From contig BDTD01000018.1 in NCBI GenBank assembly GCA_002897635.1, positions 1 through 64,000 on the forward strand: DNA of 64,000 bases. The letters are read 5' to 3'. Positions 7,373-17,875 of the stretch are shown here, in pieces. Origin of the DNA: a bacterium BMS3Abin11. Lineage in GTDB: Bacteria; Pseudomonadota; Gammaproteobacteria; BMS3Bbin11. Numbering within the stretch: position 1 is the stretch's first letter; each line of letters starts with the position of its first letter. The position numbers and the translations under genes were made by a program. Below the pieces are notes generated by a model. It was not told where the DNA came from and did not search any database. It worked only from the letters and a program-made list of their open reading frames with translations.

Positions 7373-8929
7373 ATGAGTATGTATGAAGTTACAATTTCTA
7401 ATCGTTCGTCACTGATCGAAGCTGAACTCAAGGCGCTGTATCAGGTCAGCCAGGTCCTGAGCGGTTCGCTTGACCCGCGCGAAATCCTGCAGGGTGTATT
7501 GCAGGAGTTGCACGAACACGCGGGCATGGAGCGCGGCATGGTCAGCCTGCTTGATCCAGACAGTGGCGAGCTGTCGATAGGCGCCGTGCACACCGGTGAC
7601 CCGGTGCGGGCGGCGATGGTACGTTACCGTGTCGGCGAAGGAATCACAGGGGCCATCCTGAAAATGGGAAAGACAGTGGTGGTGGAGCGCATCGCTGACG
7701 AGCCGCGCTTCCTCGACCGCCTGGGGCTTTATGATGCGGTGCTGCCGTTTATCGCTGTGCCCATCCGGGTGGGCGGTGATGAGCCGGTCGGTGTGCTGGC
7801 AGCGCAACCGCACACCGGGGACGATGGTTTACTCGACGAACGGGCCCGGTTTATGGAAATGGTCGCCAATCTTATCGCCCAAAGTGTGCGCCTGTCCTGG
7901 CAAGTGGAACGGGAACGCCGTGACCTGACCGACGAGCGGGATCGTCTGCGGCGCGAAGTGCGCGGCAACTATGGGTTCGACAGCGTTGTCGGGCACGCCC
8001 CCGCCATGCGGCGTGTGTTCGAGCAGGTGCGGCAGGTGGCGAAGTGGAGCACCACGGTGTTGCTTCGCGGTGAATCCGGTACCGGCAAGGAGCTCATTGC
8101 CAACGCCATTCATTACAACTCGCCGCGTGCGAAGCAATCATTTATCAAACTGAACTGCGCCGCCCTGCCGGACAACCTGCTGGAATCGGAATTGTTCGGT
8201 CACGAGAAGGGCGCGTTCACCGGGGCGGTCAGCCAGCGGAAAGGGCGCTTCGAGCAGGCGGATAGCGGCAGCCTGTTTCTGGACGAGATAGGTGAGACCT
8301 CGCCCCGGTTTCAGGCGAAGTTACTGCGGGTGTTGCAGGAAGGCGAGTTTGAGCGGGTGGGAGGCGCCAGGACGCTCAAAGTAGACGTACGTATTATCGC
8401 CGCTACCAACTGTAATCTGGAGGCGGCAGTAGAGACGGGGGATTTTCGCGAGGATCTCTACTATCGCCTCAATGTGATGCCGATATTCATGCCGTCATTG
8501 CGTGAGCGGCCTGAGGATATTCCCGATCTCGCCCGTTTCCTGGTGGCCAAGGTCGCCAAGCAGCAGGGCCGGACCCTGGAGATCGCCGACAGTGCGATTC
8601 GCATACTCATGCGCCATACGTGGCCAGGCAACGTCCGCGAGCTCGAGAACCTGTTGGAGCGTGCGGCCATCATGAGTGTCGAGGGTGCAATCGACCGGGA
8701 TGTCATCAGTCTTACCGGGCTGGAGGACGAGGTATCGCTGAATACCGGCACCGCATCACAGGCGATGGTCGATCTTCAGGATCCCGAGCTCGATGAGCGT
8801 GAGCGGATCATCGCCGCCCTGGAACAGGCCGGTTGGGTGCAGGCCAAGGCGGCGCGGCTGTTGGGTATGACCCCGCGACAAATCGCGTATCGTATTCAGA
8901 CGATGAAAATCAAAATGCGCACGATTTAA
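7373..8929 (+). CDS. nifA: NifA, sigma-54-dependent activator of nitrogen fixation genes
   Basis: From ATG 7373 the protein has 518 residues: an N-terminal GAF domain (about 20-175), an AAA+ domain with Walker A GESGTGKE, the sigma-54 contact motif GAFTGA and Walker B FLDEIGE, and a Fis-type helix-turn-helix at the C-terminus ([20 protein letters not shown]). The reading frame is open 73 codons further upstream, but those residues are not NifA-like. The linker between AAA+ and HTH has no cysteines, unlike the oxygen-sensing NifA of alpha- and betaproteobacteria, so it belongs to the NifL-controlled type. No nifL lies beside it. Confidence 0.95.
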   Translation: MSMYEVTISNRSSLIEAELKALYQVSQVLSGSLDPREILQGVLQELHEHAGMERGMVSLLDPDSGELSIGAVHTGDPVRAAMVRYRVGEGITGAILKMGKTVVVERIADEPRFLDRLGLYDAVLPFIAVPIRVGGDEPVGVLAAQPHTGDDGLLDERARFMEMVANLIAQSVRLSWQVERERRDLTDERDRLRREVRGNYGFDSVVGHAPAMRRVFEQVRQVAKWSTTVLLRGESGTGKELIANAIHYNSPRAKQSFIKLNCAALPDNLLESELFGHEKGAFTGAVSQRKGRFEQADSGSLFLDEIGETSPRFQAKLLRVLQEGEFERVGGARTLKVDVRIIAATNCNLEAAVETGDFREDLYYRLNVMPIFMPSLRERPEDIPDLARFLVAKVAKQQGRTLEIADSAIRILMRHTWPGNVRELENLLERAAIMSVEGAIDRDVISLTGLEDEVSLNTGTASQAMVDLQDPELDERERIIAALEQAGWVQAKAARLLGMTPRQIAYRIQTMKIKMRTI

Positions 8930-8953
8930 CGGGCTTCCCTTCGTTGTACATGC

Positions 8954-8980
8954 CGCGTCTCGAGACGCGCTGTGTTTTTC
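8954..8980 (+). terminator. Terminator after nifA
   Basis: CGCGTC-TCGA-GACGCG forms a 6-bp GC-rich stem with a 4-nt loop 25 bp after the nifA stop, followed by CTGTGTTTTTC. It fits a Rho-independent terminator separating nifA from nifB. Confidence 0.6.
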
Positions 8981-9059
8981 CAGCGTGCAATGACTTTCTT
9001 ATTCTTTCTTCAATCCCCTCCAAGGATGTTAGTTAACCGACAAGTCTTTTGTATTGTCG

Positions 9060-9075
9060 TGTGGTGTTTGCGACA
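9060..9075. promoter_or_regulatory. NifA upstream activating site of nifB
   Basis: TGTGGTGTTTGCGACA matches TGT-N10-ACA and lies about 65 bp before the -24 element of the nifB promoter. Confidence 0.65.
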
Positions 9076-9138
9076 TACGCCTGGCGGAGGACTAAGAATC
9101 GATCAATGAATTGAAATACTTACAACCGGAATAATGTT

Positions 9139-9154
9139 AGGCACGGTGTTTGCT
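9139..9154 (+). promoter_or_regulatory. Sigma-54 promoter of nifB-fdx-nifQ-draG
   Basis: AGGCACGGTGTTTGCT matches the -24/-12 consensus (GGCACG, 4 bp, TTGC) with GG and GC 10 bp apart. Transcription would start near 9165, so NifB translation must begin downstream of that point. Confidence 0.8.
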
Positions 9155-9203
9155 AGCTATAGATATTGACGAACTATCCCTCAAACAACAAGAGTTTCAG
9201 AAT

Positions 9204-10712
9204 GTGGATTTAAAGGTTTTAAGTCAGGATCAAATAATCGCTGCACCGAAAGGTGGTTGCGCCGCCGGTTCCTGTGGCAGCACCGGCGATCAACTTTCGC
9301 ATTTGCCCGATGATATCCGGCGGAGGGTCCATAACCATCCCTGTTATTCCGAACAGGCTCACCATTACTATGCGCGTATGCACGTAGCCGTAGCGCCGGC
9401 GTGTAATATCCAGTGCCATTACTGCAACCGCAAGTACGACTGCGCCAACGAATCACGGCCGGGGGTGGTGTCCGAGTTGCTGACACCGGAGCAGGCGGTG
9501 AAAAAGGCCCTGGCGGTGGCCGCTAACATTCCGCAAATGACGGTGCTGGGCATCGCCGGCCCCGGCGATCCCCTGGCCAATCCCGAGCGCATGTTTGCGA
9601 CCTTCCGCATGTTGTCGGAGCAGGCGCCGGACATCAAGCTGTGTGTGTCCACCAACGGTCTGATGTTGCCTGAATACGTGGATGAGTTGGTCAGGCACAG
9701 AATCGATCACGTGACCGTCACCATCAACTGCGTGGATCCGGAGGTGGGGACAAAGATATACCCCTGGATCTTCTGGAATCACCGCCGCATCAAGGGCAGG
9801 AAGGGCGTGCAGATTCTCATCGAACAGCAGCAGAAAGGTTTGGAGATGCTGGTGGATCGCGGCATCCTGGTGAAGGTCAATTCGGTACTGATCCCCGGCG
9901 TCAACGACAAGCATCTGAAGGAAGTCAGCCGCACCGTCAAGGACAAGGGCGCCTTCCTGCACAACGTCATGCCGCTCATCGCCGAGGTAGAGCACGGCAC
10001 CTTTTACGGTGTCATGGGGCAGCGCGGCCCGACGCACGCGGAACTTAATACTTTGCAAGATTCCTGCGCCGGTGACATGAACATGATGCGTCACTGCCGC
10101 CAATGCCGCGCCGATGCGGTCGGTTTATTGGGCGAGGACCGCGGCGCCGAGTTCACCCTGGACAAGATTGAAAGCATGCAGATCGACTACCGGGCGGCCA
10201 TGGAGAAACGCGCCCGGGTACGCGTGGCCATTGAAAAAATGCGGGCCACTAAAGAAGCCGCCAAAACACCAGTCAACATCGTGTCGCTTGAATCTTCGGC
10301 CGTGCGCAGGAAATACCGCCCGGTATCGATGGCGGTGGCCACCAATGGGGGCGGTATCATCAATCAGCACTTCGGTCATGCGAAGGAGTTCCTCATTTAT
10401 GAGGCATCCCCGGACGGCGTACGCTTCATTGGCCATCGTCAGGCCGGCCAGTATTGTTTTGGTAGCGATACCTGTGGCGAGAGCGACGCCGTGATGGTCG
10501 AGACCATCCGTACCCTGGAAGGTTGTGAGGCGGTGTTGTGCTCGAAGATCGGATACGAACCCTGGCGTCGGTTGGAGGAGGCCGGTATCCAGCCCGACGG
10601 CGAGCACGCCATGGCACCCATCGAGGACGCCGTTATGGCTGTCTATCAGGAGATGATCGACAACGGGAAGCTCGATGATGATGTCACCGCCGGGGTTAAC
10701 GCCAGCGCATAA
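9204..10712 (+). CDS. nifB: NifB, FeMo-cofactor precursor (NifB-co) synthase
   Basis: NifB is a radical SAM protein that builds the 8Fe-9S-carbide core of the nitrogenase cofactor. The SAM cluster motif ACNIQCHYCN is visible, as are HLPDDIRRRVHNHPCYSEQA before it and AGPGDPLANP after it. A NifX-like domain follows (about residues 365-480, from RPVSMAVATNGGGIINQHFG). The frame extends upstream to a TTG at 9150, but that lies on the -12 promoter element, so GTG 9204 is preferred with modest certainty. The true length is about 502 residues. Confidence 0.95.
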   Translation: MDLKVLSQDQIIAAPKGGCAAGSCGSTGDQLSHLPDDIRRRVHNHPCYSEQAHHYYARMHVAVAPACNIQCHYCNRKYDCANESRPGVVSELLTPEQAVKKALAVAANIPQMTVLGIAGPGDPLANPERMFATFRMLSEQAPDIKLCVSTNGLMLPEYVDELVRHRIDHVTVTINCVDPEVGTKIYPWIFWNHRRIKGRKGVQILIEQQQKGLEMLVDRGILVKVNSVLIPGVNDKHLKEVSRTVKDKGAFLHNVMPLIAEVEHGTFYGVMGQRGPTHAELNTLQDSCAGDMNMMRHCRQCRADAVGLLGEDRGAEFTLDKIESMQIDYRAAMEKRARVRVAIEKMRATKEAAKTPVNIVSLESSAVRRKYRPVSMAVATNGGGIINQHFGHAKEFLIYEASPDGVRFIGHRQAGQYCFGSDTCGESDAVMVETIRTLEGCEAVLCSKIGYEPWRRLEEAGIQPDGEHAMAPIEDAVMAVYQEMIDNGKLDDDVTAGVNASA

Positions 10713-10724
10713 GAGGAGCGGGAC

Positions 10725-11003
10725 ATGTCACTGGAGATTATCGAAAGTTGCACCAATTGTTGGGCCTGCGAATCCCAGTGTCCCGGTAACGCCATCTATG
10801 CGGCCAGGCCGCATTTCCTCATCGACCCAAAGAAATGCACCGAGTGCGAAGGCGATTACGCCGAGCCCCAGTGCGCCGGCATTTGCCCCATCGAGGGGGC
10901 CATCCTCGACAGCCTGGGCGAGCCGGCGAATCCCCCGGGCTCCCTGACGGGTATCCCGCCGGCGCGCATGGCGGAGGTCATGGCGGAGATCCAGGCGCGC
11001 TGA
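10725..11003 (+). CDS. 2[4Fe-4S] ferredoxin linked to nifB
   Basis: The 92-residue protein has two clusters of cysteines: CTNCWACESQCPGNA near the N-terminus and CTECEGDYAEPQCAGICP, the latter with the longer insert typical of FdxN-type nif ferredoxins. Such a ferredoxin follows nifB in many diazotrophs and probably supplies electrons for NifB or nitrogenase. It starts 12 bp after nifB behind a GAGGAG site. Confidence 0.9.
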   Translation: MSLEIIESCTNCWACESQCPGNAIYAARPHFLIDPKKCTECEGDYAEPQCAGICPIEGAILDSLGEPANPPGSLTGIPPARMAEVMAEIQAR

Positions 11004-11021
11004 TTGCGAGGAGTTTGAACG

Positions 11022-11624
11022 ATGGGAAATGCGTTAATGAACACCATGCCGGCACCTAAGCATTCGGACAATGAAAGGGCCCAGCCCCTATACGCACGGC
11101 TCAGGCCGTTGGCACGAAACCTGCCGAATGACGAGTTGCTGGCGCGCATGCTTGCAAGCTGGCGCGCAGGGTTCGGCGTGTTGCCGACTTGCATGGGCTT
11201 GAGTCCCGAAACCTATCGTTACATGCTCATACGACATTTCTCCGGCATCGAACTGCGGGAAGAGGCCGCATCCAGGATCGATGCCGACCCGCGACGGCAG
11301 CCTGAACGGGCCGACTTGCAGTCATTGTTACTCGATCACCGTGCAAACGCCGATATATCGGAGGCATGGATGGCAGACATCGTGGTATCGGCCTGCATGG
11401 GTGGCAACCATCTGTGGCGGGATCTGGGGCTGTGGTCGCGCCGCGACCTGACCGACCTGATACGGATCAATTTCCCGGCACTCGCGGCCAGGAACGACCG
11501 CGACATGAAGTGGAAAAAATTCTTTTATAAGCAACTCTGCATCCAGGAAGGCCTATACATCTGCAGTGCGCCTTCGTGCCAGGTGTGCGTGGACTATCAG
11601 GAATGTTTTGGTCCTGAAGACTGA
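11022..11624 (+). CDS. nifQ: NifQ molybdenum-donating iron-sulfur protein
   Basis: The 200-residue protein ends with CSAPSCQVCVDYQECFG, which is the NifQ signature C-X4-C-X2-C-X5-C binding a Mo-Fe-S cluster. The middle has WMADIVVSACMGGNHLW and LGLWSRRDLTDLI typical of NifQ. NifQ passes molybdenum to the NifEN/NifH cofactor maturation complex. A GAGGAG site lies before ATG 11022. Confidence 0.95.
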   Translation: MGNALMNTMPAPKHSDNERAQPLYARLRPLARNLPNDELLARMLASWRAGFGVLPTCMGLSPETYRYMLIRHFSGIELREEAASRIDADPRRQPERADLQSLLLDHRANADISEAWMADIVVSACMGGNHLWRDLGLWSRRDLTDLIRINFPALAARNDRDMKWKKFFYKQLCIQEGLYICSAPSCQVCVDYQECFGPED

Positions 11625-11652
11625 CGCCGGTGGACAGGGCAGTTCACAGATC

Positions 11653-12555
11653 GTGAACGCGTCGGAGGTAAAAGCGCGGGCCGTCGGTGCCTACCTGGGC
11701 TGCGCCGTTGGCGATGCCCTCGGCGCGACCGTTGAATTCATGACGCCGCGCGAAATCCAGACTCACTACGGGACACATGACGCCATTCGTGGCGGCGGCT
11801 GGCTCAGACTGAAACGTGGCCAGGTGACCGACGACACCACCATGGCCCTGGCCCTGGGGCGGTCGATTCTTGAAAGCGGCCGGGTGGACGCCCATGCCGC
11901 GGTTGAGGCCTTCGATGGCTGGATGCGGGCGAAGCCCATAGACATCGGCCATACCGTGCGCCGTGGCATCATCCACTTCCGGCAGACGGGGGAATCCTGT
12001 GTGCCGGAAAATGAGTACGATGCCGGCAACGGCGCCTGCATGCGCACCCTGCCGGTGGCCCTGGCGACCCATGGGCTGGATGCCACACAGGTGCGGGCTG
12101 CATCCCGCGCCCAGGCGCATGTCACGCACAACAATCATCTTTCCGATGCCGGCACCGAGTGTGTGATTGCCATGATCCAGGCGGCGCTGGACGGTGCCAC
12201 GATGACTGAGCTATTGCACGGGCCGGTGCGGGAGTTGGTAACGGCATTCCCGGAGTTTCGCTTCCGTGGCCGGCGCCGGGATAATCCCAGCGCCTATATC
12301 GTGGAGACCCTGCAGGCCGTGTTTCAGGCCCTGTTCGACACCAACACGTTCGAAGATTGTTTGGTAGATGTGGTCAACCGGGGCGGTGATGCCGACACCA
12401 CCGGCGCCATCGCCGGTATGATTGCGGGGGCCGTTTATGGCAGGGATACCATACCAGGGCGTTGGCTGAAGGCGTTGGATCGGGAGGTCCATGACGCCTG
12501 CCGGGATCAGGCACTGGCCATGCTGACCCTCTCCCCCAGATACGCCCAATGCTAG
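11653..12555 (+). CDS. draG: DraG, ADP-ribosyl-[dinitrogenase reductase] hydrolase
   Basis: DraG removes ADP-ribose from NifH and reactivates nitrogenase when nitrogen is short. The 300-residue protein begins near VNASEVKARAVGAYLGCAVG and has all metal-site blocks of the family: TDDTTMALA, GNGACMRTLP, HNNHLSDA and GGDADTTGAIAGM. The frame extends upstream to 11566 inside nifQ, but those residues do not resemble DraG, so GTG 11653 is chosen. It is the last gene of the nifB operon and converges on draT. Confidence 0.93.
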   Translation: MNASEVKARAVGAYLGCAVGDALGATVEFMTPREIQTHYGTHDAIRGGGWLRLKRGQVTDDTTMALALGRSILESGRVDAHAAVEAFDGWMRAKPIDIGHTVRRGIIHFRQTGESCVPENEYDAGNGACMRTLPVALATHGLDATQVRAASRAQAHVTHNNHLSDAGTECVIAMIQAALDGATMTELLHGPVRELVTAFPEFRFRGRRRDNPSAYIVETLQAVFQALFDTNTFEDCLVDVVNRGGDADTTGAIAGMIAGAVYGRDTIPGRWLKALDREVHDACRDQALAMLTLSPRYAQC

Positions 12556-12598
12556 CCTGAACATTGGTCTGGGATTCCCTTGGAAGCATTCGGGCTGA

Positions 12599-13510
12599 TC
12601 ACATGAGCGACATCTTCACTTCGTATACTCCTCCGATCACCACGTACTCATCTTCGCCCTTGAGCATGCCGGGCAGCAAGCGGGTAAAGAAAAAGATTTT
12701 CGACAACGGTACGTCGGCTTCCAGGATGTAGTCGCCGAACTCGTCGGCGCGCTCGCGGCAAGCGGTAAAGGAATTCAGGTTATTCAGCAGCACAATGCAC
12801 TCGCGTCGGCCGGTCTTTTCCAACACTTCATGTTCATCGAGCCGGTTAACGCCGCGGTACAGACGCAGGTGTTTCTGGTTCGTAAACTGTCGCGCCAGCT
12901 CTTCCTGGCAATAGCTGTAAAGCAGGTCCAGTTGCGCCTCCAGGGCGTTGGTGCTGTATAGGCCGGTTGCGCGCGCCTCCAGATAACCGCGATAGGCATC
13001 ACCGCCTGAGTCTTGCAGCGGTCCGTTGTGGTAACGAGGCAGCAACCCAAAGCGCGATTCCACCCATCCCTTGAGTACCGCACCTTCGCGGCTGTTCGGG
13101 TCAAAGTGCCAGCCGCGCGCCATGCGCAGATAGTCGGCCTTGTGACGCTTGTGACGCGAGTCTTTATTCCATCCCGCATCTTCCAGCGAGTCGAGGCGGA
13201 AGTGGACCGTCATGTAGTCCGTGAACAGCCGTGCCCGTGCCGCGGGCTCGTTGAGCGCGTCCAACAGCGGGAACAATTCTCGATGCAGTGCCTGTACGCC
13301 ATCGATCATCAATACCGTCGGATGGCGTTGGAAAGTCAGGCTGCCGAGTATCACTGCGGGGAGGTTGCAGCGGTTGATGGGCACGCGTGCGGCAGCAGGA
13401 AGGGAGGGCGGTTGGGCATCGCACGTCGTGCCGACCCGTTTGTTATCAACCCCACAGTCAACATCATTTTGTCGTACATGCGACGCCGGGTCGGTGTCTT
13501 TGGTGTTCAA
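12599..13510 (-). CDS. draT: DraT, NAD-dinitrogenase-reductase ADP-ribosyltransferase
   Basis: DraT transfers ADP-ribose from NAD to Arg101 of NifH to switch nitrogenase off. The 303-residue protein has CNLPAVILGSLTFQRHP, a LFTDYMTVHFRL segment, and the ADP-ribosyltransferase core LRLYRGVNRL, VLLNNLNSFTA and EADVPLSKIFF. TTG 13510 is preferred because AGGAG lies 7 nt upstream. The longer reading to 13558 would run into the nifH -24/-12 promoter. It is divergent from nifH and convergent with draG; draT and draG are not in one operon. Confidence 0.92.
   Translation of the reverse strand: MNTKDTDPASHVRQNDVDCGVDNKRVGTTCDAQPPSLPAAARVPINRCNLPAVILGSLTFQRHPTVLMIDGVQALHRELFPLLDALNEPAARARLFTDYMTVHFRLDSLEDAGWNKDSRHKRHKADYLRMARGWHFDPNSREGAVLKGWVESRFGLLPRYHNGPLQDSGGDAYRGYLEARATGLYSTNALEAQLDLLYSYCQEELARQFTNQKHLRLYRGVNRLDEHEVLEKTGRRECIVLLNNLNSFTACRERADEFGDYILEADVPLSKIFFFTRLLPGMLKGEDEYVVIGGVYEVKMSLM
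13441..13456. promoter_or_regulatory. NifA upstream activating site of nifH
   Basis: TGTTATCAACCCCACA matches TGT-N10-ACA, about 97 bp before the nifH -24 element. It lies inside the 5' part of draT coding sequence. Confidence 0.65.
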
Positions 13511-13552
13511 AATATCTCCTAAAAACAGATAGATAGCTGATATATCCGAATA

Positions 13553-13568
13553 TGGCACGGTGCTTGCA
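13553..13568 (+). promoter_or_regulatory. Sigma-54 promoter of nifHDK
   Basis: TGGCACGGTGCTTGCA is a perfect match to the -24/-12 consensus. Transcription would start about 12 bp after the GC, leaving a leader of about 43 nt to the nifH ATG with an AAGGAG site. Confidence 0.92.
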
Positions 13569-13619
13569 AAACAGAGCAGTAAGCAAGACTGACTCTGTAT
13601 CCCGTCTAAGGAGAACTGA

Positions 13620-14513
<894 letters not shown>

Positions 14514-14577
14514 CCGTTATTCGACGGCCCGACGTTCATCTACAGATCTGTGATGGCAATGACAAGAGAAACGGCTT

Positions 14578-16044
14578 ATGAGCACAATGACACGTAAAGA
14601 GACCGAGGCCCTCATCCAGGAGGTGCTTGAGGTCTATCCCGAGGAAGTAAAAAAGGACCGCGTGGAGCATCTGGCGGTCAATGGTTGCAGCCCGGGACAA
14701 GCTGAGAAGTGCATCATCTCGAACAAGAAGTCCCTGCCCGGGGTGATGACCGCCCGTGGTTGTGCTTATGCCGGTTCCAAGGGCGTGGTCTGGGGACCGG
14801 TCAAGGACATTATCCACGTCTCCCACGGCCCGGTGGGGTGCGGACAGTATTCCCGCGCCGGGCGCCGCAACTACTACACCGGGACCGTCGGTGTGAATAC
14901 CTTCGGCACCATGAACTTCACCTCGGATTTCCAGGAAAAGGATATCGTCTTTGGTGGTGACAAGAAGCTGGGCAAGCTCATCGATGAGATCGAAAGCCTG
15001 TTTCCCTTGAGCAAGGGCATTACCATCCAGTCTGAATGCCCCGTCGGCCTTATCGGTGACGATATCAGCGCGGTGGCCAAGGAGAAGTCCAAGGAATTAA
15101 ACAAGACAGTGGTACCCGTGCGCTGCGAGGGTTTCCGCGGCGTGTCCCAGTCGCTGGGGCATCACATCGCCAACGACTCCATACGCGATTGGGTGTTGGG
15201 CGCCCGCGACGATGATAACAGCTTCGAGGTTACACCTTATGACGTGGCCATCATCGGCGATTACAACATCGGTGGCGACGCCTGGGCCTCGCGCACCCTG
15301 CTGGAGGAGATGGGCTTGCGCGTGGTCGCCCAGTGGTCCGGTGACGGCACCCTGTCCGAGATCGAGCTTACCCCCAAGGTCAAACTCAACTTGCTGCACT
15401 GTTACCGGTCCATGAACTACATCTCCCGGCACATGGAAGAGAAGTACGGCATTCCGTGGATAGAATACAACTTCTTCGGCCCGACCAAGATCGAGGAGAG
15501 CCTGCGCAGGATCGCCGCATTTTTTGACGACAAGATCAAGCAGGGCGCCGAGCGCGTGATTGAAAAGTACAGGCCGGAATGCACGGCGGTGATCGAAAAA
15601 TACCGCCCGCGCCTGGAAGGCAAGAAGGTGATGTTATACGTCGGTGGTCTGCGTCCGCGTCACACCATCGGCGCCTACGAAGATCTGGGCATGGAGATCG
15701 TTGGAACCGGCTACGAGTTCGGCCACGACGACGATTACGACCGCACCCTGAAGGAAGCGGGTGACGCCACTTTGCTGTACGACGACCTCACCGGTTATGA
15801 ATTCGAGGAGTTCGTCAAGCGCATACGGCCGGATCTGATCGGCGCCGGAGTCAAGGAGAAGTATCTGTTCCAGAAGATGGGGATTCCGTTTCGCCAGATG
15901 CACTCCTGGGATTACTCGGGGCCCTATCACGGCTATGACGGCTTCGCCATATTTGCCCGTGACATGGACATGACCTTGAACAACCCTTGCTGGTCTCAGC
16001 TCACGGCGCCCTGGAAGCGCGAGCAACAGCAAGGTGGCGAGTAA
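14578..16044 (+). CDS. nifD: NifD nitrogenase MoFe protein alpha chain
   Basis: The 488-residue protein has P-cluster ligands Cys62 (RGCAYAG), Cys88 ([10 protein letters not shown]) and Cys154 ([11 protein letters not shown]), and FeMo-cofactor ligands Cys275 ([10 protein letters not shown]) and His442 ([13 protein letters not shown]), at the same numbering as the Azotobacter protein. The sequence is of the molybdenum type, not Vnf or Anf. It is intact and about 65 bp downstream of nifH. Confidence 0.98.
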   Translation: MSTMTRKETEALIQEVLEVYPEEVKKDRVEHLAVNGCSPGQAEKCIISNKKSLPGVMTARGCAYAGSKGVVWGPVKDIIHVSHGPVGCGQYSRAGRRNYYTGTVGVNTFGTMNFTSDFQEKDIVFGGDKKLGKLIDEIESLFPLSKGITIQSECPVGLIGDDISAVAKEKSKELNKTVVPVRCEGFRGVSQSLGHHIANDSIRDWVLGARDDDNSFEVTPYDVAIIGDYNIGGDAWASRTLLEEMGLRVVAQWSGDGTLSEIELTPKVKLNLLHCYRSMNYISRHMEEKYGIPWIEYNFFGPTKIEESLRRIAAFFDDKIKQGAERVIEKYRPECTAVIEKYRPRLEGKKVMLYVGGLRPRHTIGAYEDLGMEIVGTGYEFGHDDDYDRTLKEAGDATLLYDDLTGYEFEEFVKRIRPDLIGAGVKEKYLFQKMGIPFRQMHSWDYSGPYHGYDGFAIFARDMDMTLNNPCWSQLTAPWKREQQQGGE

Positions 16045-16129
16045 GTGATGCGTACTTAATGCGTCGCCACTAAACCCTAACCCAATGCAACCGTAGTCCA
16101 CGAATTTGTGGTGCGGCAGGAAAGTTACC

Positions 16130-17701
16130 ATGAGCCAGAATGTAGACGACATCAAGCCCAGTTATCCCTTGTTCCGGGATGACGACTACAAGGAGAGCCT
16201 CGCCAGAAAGAGGGCGCTGTTCGAGGAATGTCATCCTCAGGAGAAGATCGATGAGGTCTTTAAGTGGACCACCACCGAGGAGTACCAGGAACTGAACTTC
16301 AAGCGCGAGGCCCTGACCATCGATCCGGCCAAGGCCTGTCAGCCGTTGGGAGCGGTGCTGTGCGCCCTGGGCTTCGAAAAGACCCTGCCCTATGTGCACG
16401 GCAGTCAGGGTTGCACGGCCTATTTCCGGACTTATTTCAACCGCCACTTCAAGGAGCCCATTGCCTGTGTGTCCGACTCCATGACTGAGGACTCGGCGGT
16501 GTTCGGCGGCCAGAAGAACATGATAGCCGGGCTTGCAAATGCCAGGGCCCTGTACAAGCCGGATATGATCGCCGTATCCAGCACCTGTATGGCAGAGGTG
16601 ATCGGCGACGATCTCAACGGCTTCATCGGCAACGCCAAGAATGCAGGTAGCATCCCCGAGGATTTTCCCACTCCGTTTGCGCATACGCCGAGTTTCGTCG
16701 GCAGCCACACCGCCGGTTGGGACAACATGTTGGAGGGGATTCTGCGCTACTTCACCCTGAACCACATGGAAGACAAAGAGGCCGGCAGTAATGGCAAGCT
16801 CAACATCGTGCCGGGCTTCGAGACCTATCTCGGTAACTTCCGCGTCATCAAGCGTATGTTGAACGAGATGGGCGTGGATCACAGCCTTCTCTCTGATCCC
16901 TCCGAGGTGCTGGATACACCGGCCGACGGCGAGTATCGCATGTACGCTGGCGGTACCACGCAGGACGAAATCAAGGACGCGCCCAATGCTATCGATACCC
17001 TGTTATTGCAGCCCTGGCAATCGGACAAGACCAAAAAATATGTCAAGAATACCTGGAACCACAAGGCGAGCGCAATCAACATCCCTATGGGTCTGGCGTG
17101 GACCGACGAATTCCTGATGCAGGTCTCGGCGCTTACCGGCAAGCCCATTCCGGCGTCCCTGGAAAAAGAGCGCGGCCGCCTGGTGGATATGATGACCGAC
17201 TCCCATACCTGGTTGCACGGTAAGAAATATGCCCTGTGGGGCGATCCCGATTTTGTTATGGGTATGAGCCGGTTCCTGATGGAACTGGGGGCGGAGCCGA
17301 CCCATGTACTTTGCAACAACGCCAGGAAGCGCTGGCGCAAGGCTATGGAGAAGATGCTGGAGGAATCACCCTATGGCCGGAACGCGAAGGTGTATGCCGG
17401 CAAGGATCTGTGGCACATGCGCTCGCTGGTGTTTACCGACAAACCGGATTTTATGATCGGTAATTCATACGGCAAGTTCATCCAGCGGGATACCCTGGCC
17501 AAGGGCAAGGAGTACGAGGTGCCGTTGGTGCGCATCGGCTTTCCGATCTTCGACCGGCATCACCTGCACCGCATGACGACCCTGGGCTATGAAGGCGCCA
17601 TGTACATCCTTACTACCCTGGTGAACGCGGTGCTGGAACGTCTGGACCAGGAGACCATGATCCTGGGGGTGACGGACTATAACTACGACCTCATCCGTTG
17701 A
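16130..17701 (+). CDS. nifK: NifK nitrogenase MoFe protein beta chain
   Basis: From ATG 16130 the protein has 523 residues. P-cluster ligands Cys70 (AKACQPLGA), Cys95 (GSQGCTAYF), Cys153 (STCMAEVIGDD) and Ser188 are at the usual places. The frame is open 8 codons further upstream, but the AGGAAAG site and family alignment favour MSQNVDD. With NifD it forms the catalytic heterotetramer. Confidence 0.98.
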   Translation: MSQNVDDIKPSYPLFRDDDYKESLARKRALFEECHPQEKIDEVFKWTTTEEYQELNFKREALTIDPAKACQPLGAVLCALGFEKTLPYVHGSQGCTAYFRTYFNRHFKEPIACVSDSMTEDSAVFGGQKNMIAGLANARALYKPDMIAVSSTCMAEVIGDDLNGFIGNAKNAGSIPEDFPTPFAHTPSFVGSHTAGWDNMLEGILRYFTLNHMEDKEAGSNGKLNIVPGFETYLGNFRVIKRMLNEMGVDHSLLSDPSEVLDTPADGEYRMYAGGTTQDEIKDAPNAIDTLLLQPWQSDKTKKYVKNTWNHKASAINIPMGLAWTDEFLMQVSALTGKPIPASLEKERGRLVDMMTDSHTWLHGKKYALWGDPDFVMGMSRFLMELGAEPTHVLCNNARKRWRKAMEKMLEESPYGRNAKVYAGKDLWHMRSLVFTDKPDFMIGNSYGKFIQRDTLAKGKEYEVPLVRIGFPIFDRHHLHRMTTLGYEGAMYILTTLVNAVLERLDQETMILGVTDYNYDLIR

Positions 17702-17722
17702 GGTCTTGACAGGGGTAGAACC

Positions 17723-17851
17723 ATGCCAAATGTGATGATACGCCAAAACGAAACCGGGGCATGGATGTTCTATGTGGCGAAGAAAGGTCAGTTTGCGGGC
17801 GAGGTGTTTGTGAGTCTTATCCGCGGAGGCGGTAGGGCCCGGTGTTGTTAA
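17723..17851 (+). pseudogene. nifT: Truncated nifT remnant
   Basis: Just after nifK a 42-codon frame reads MPNVMIRQNETG and then MFYVAKKGQ, matching the first third of NifT (normally about 70 residues: PSVMIRRN..., FYVAKKD...). It then departs into an Arg/Gly-rich tail ending RARCC and stops. Only 24 bp separate the stop from the next gene, so the normal C-terminal half is missing. NifT has no established essential role. It could be a short expressed peptide, but decay is more likely. Confidence 0.7.
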
Positions 17852-17875
17852 CTTACTATATAAGGAGGACGAGCC

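Noticed and set aside
13511-13558. Longer DraT reading from 13558
   Set aside because: It would start in the nifH sigma-54 promoter; the TTG at 13510 has a good AGGAG site.
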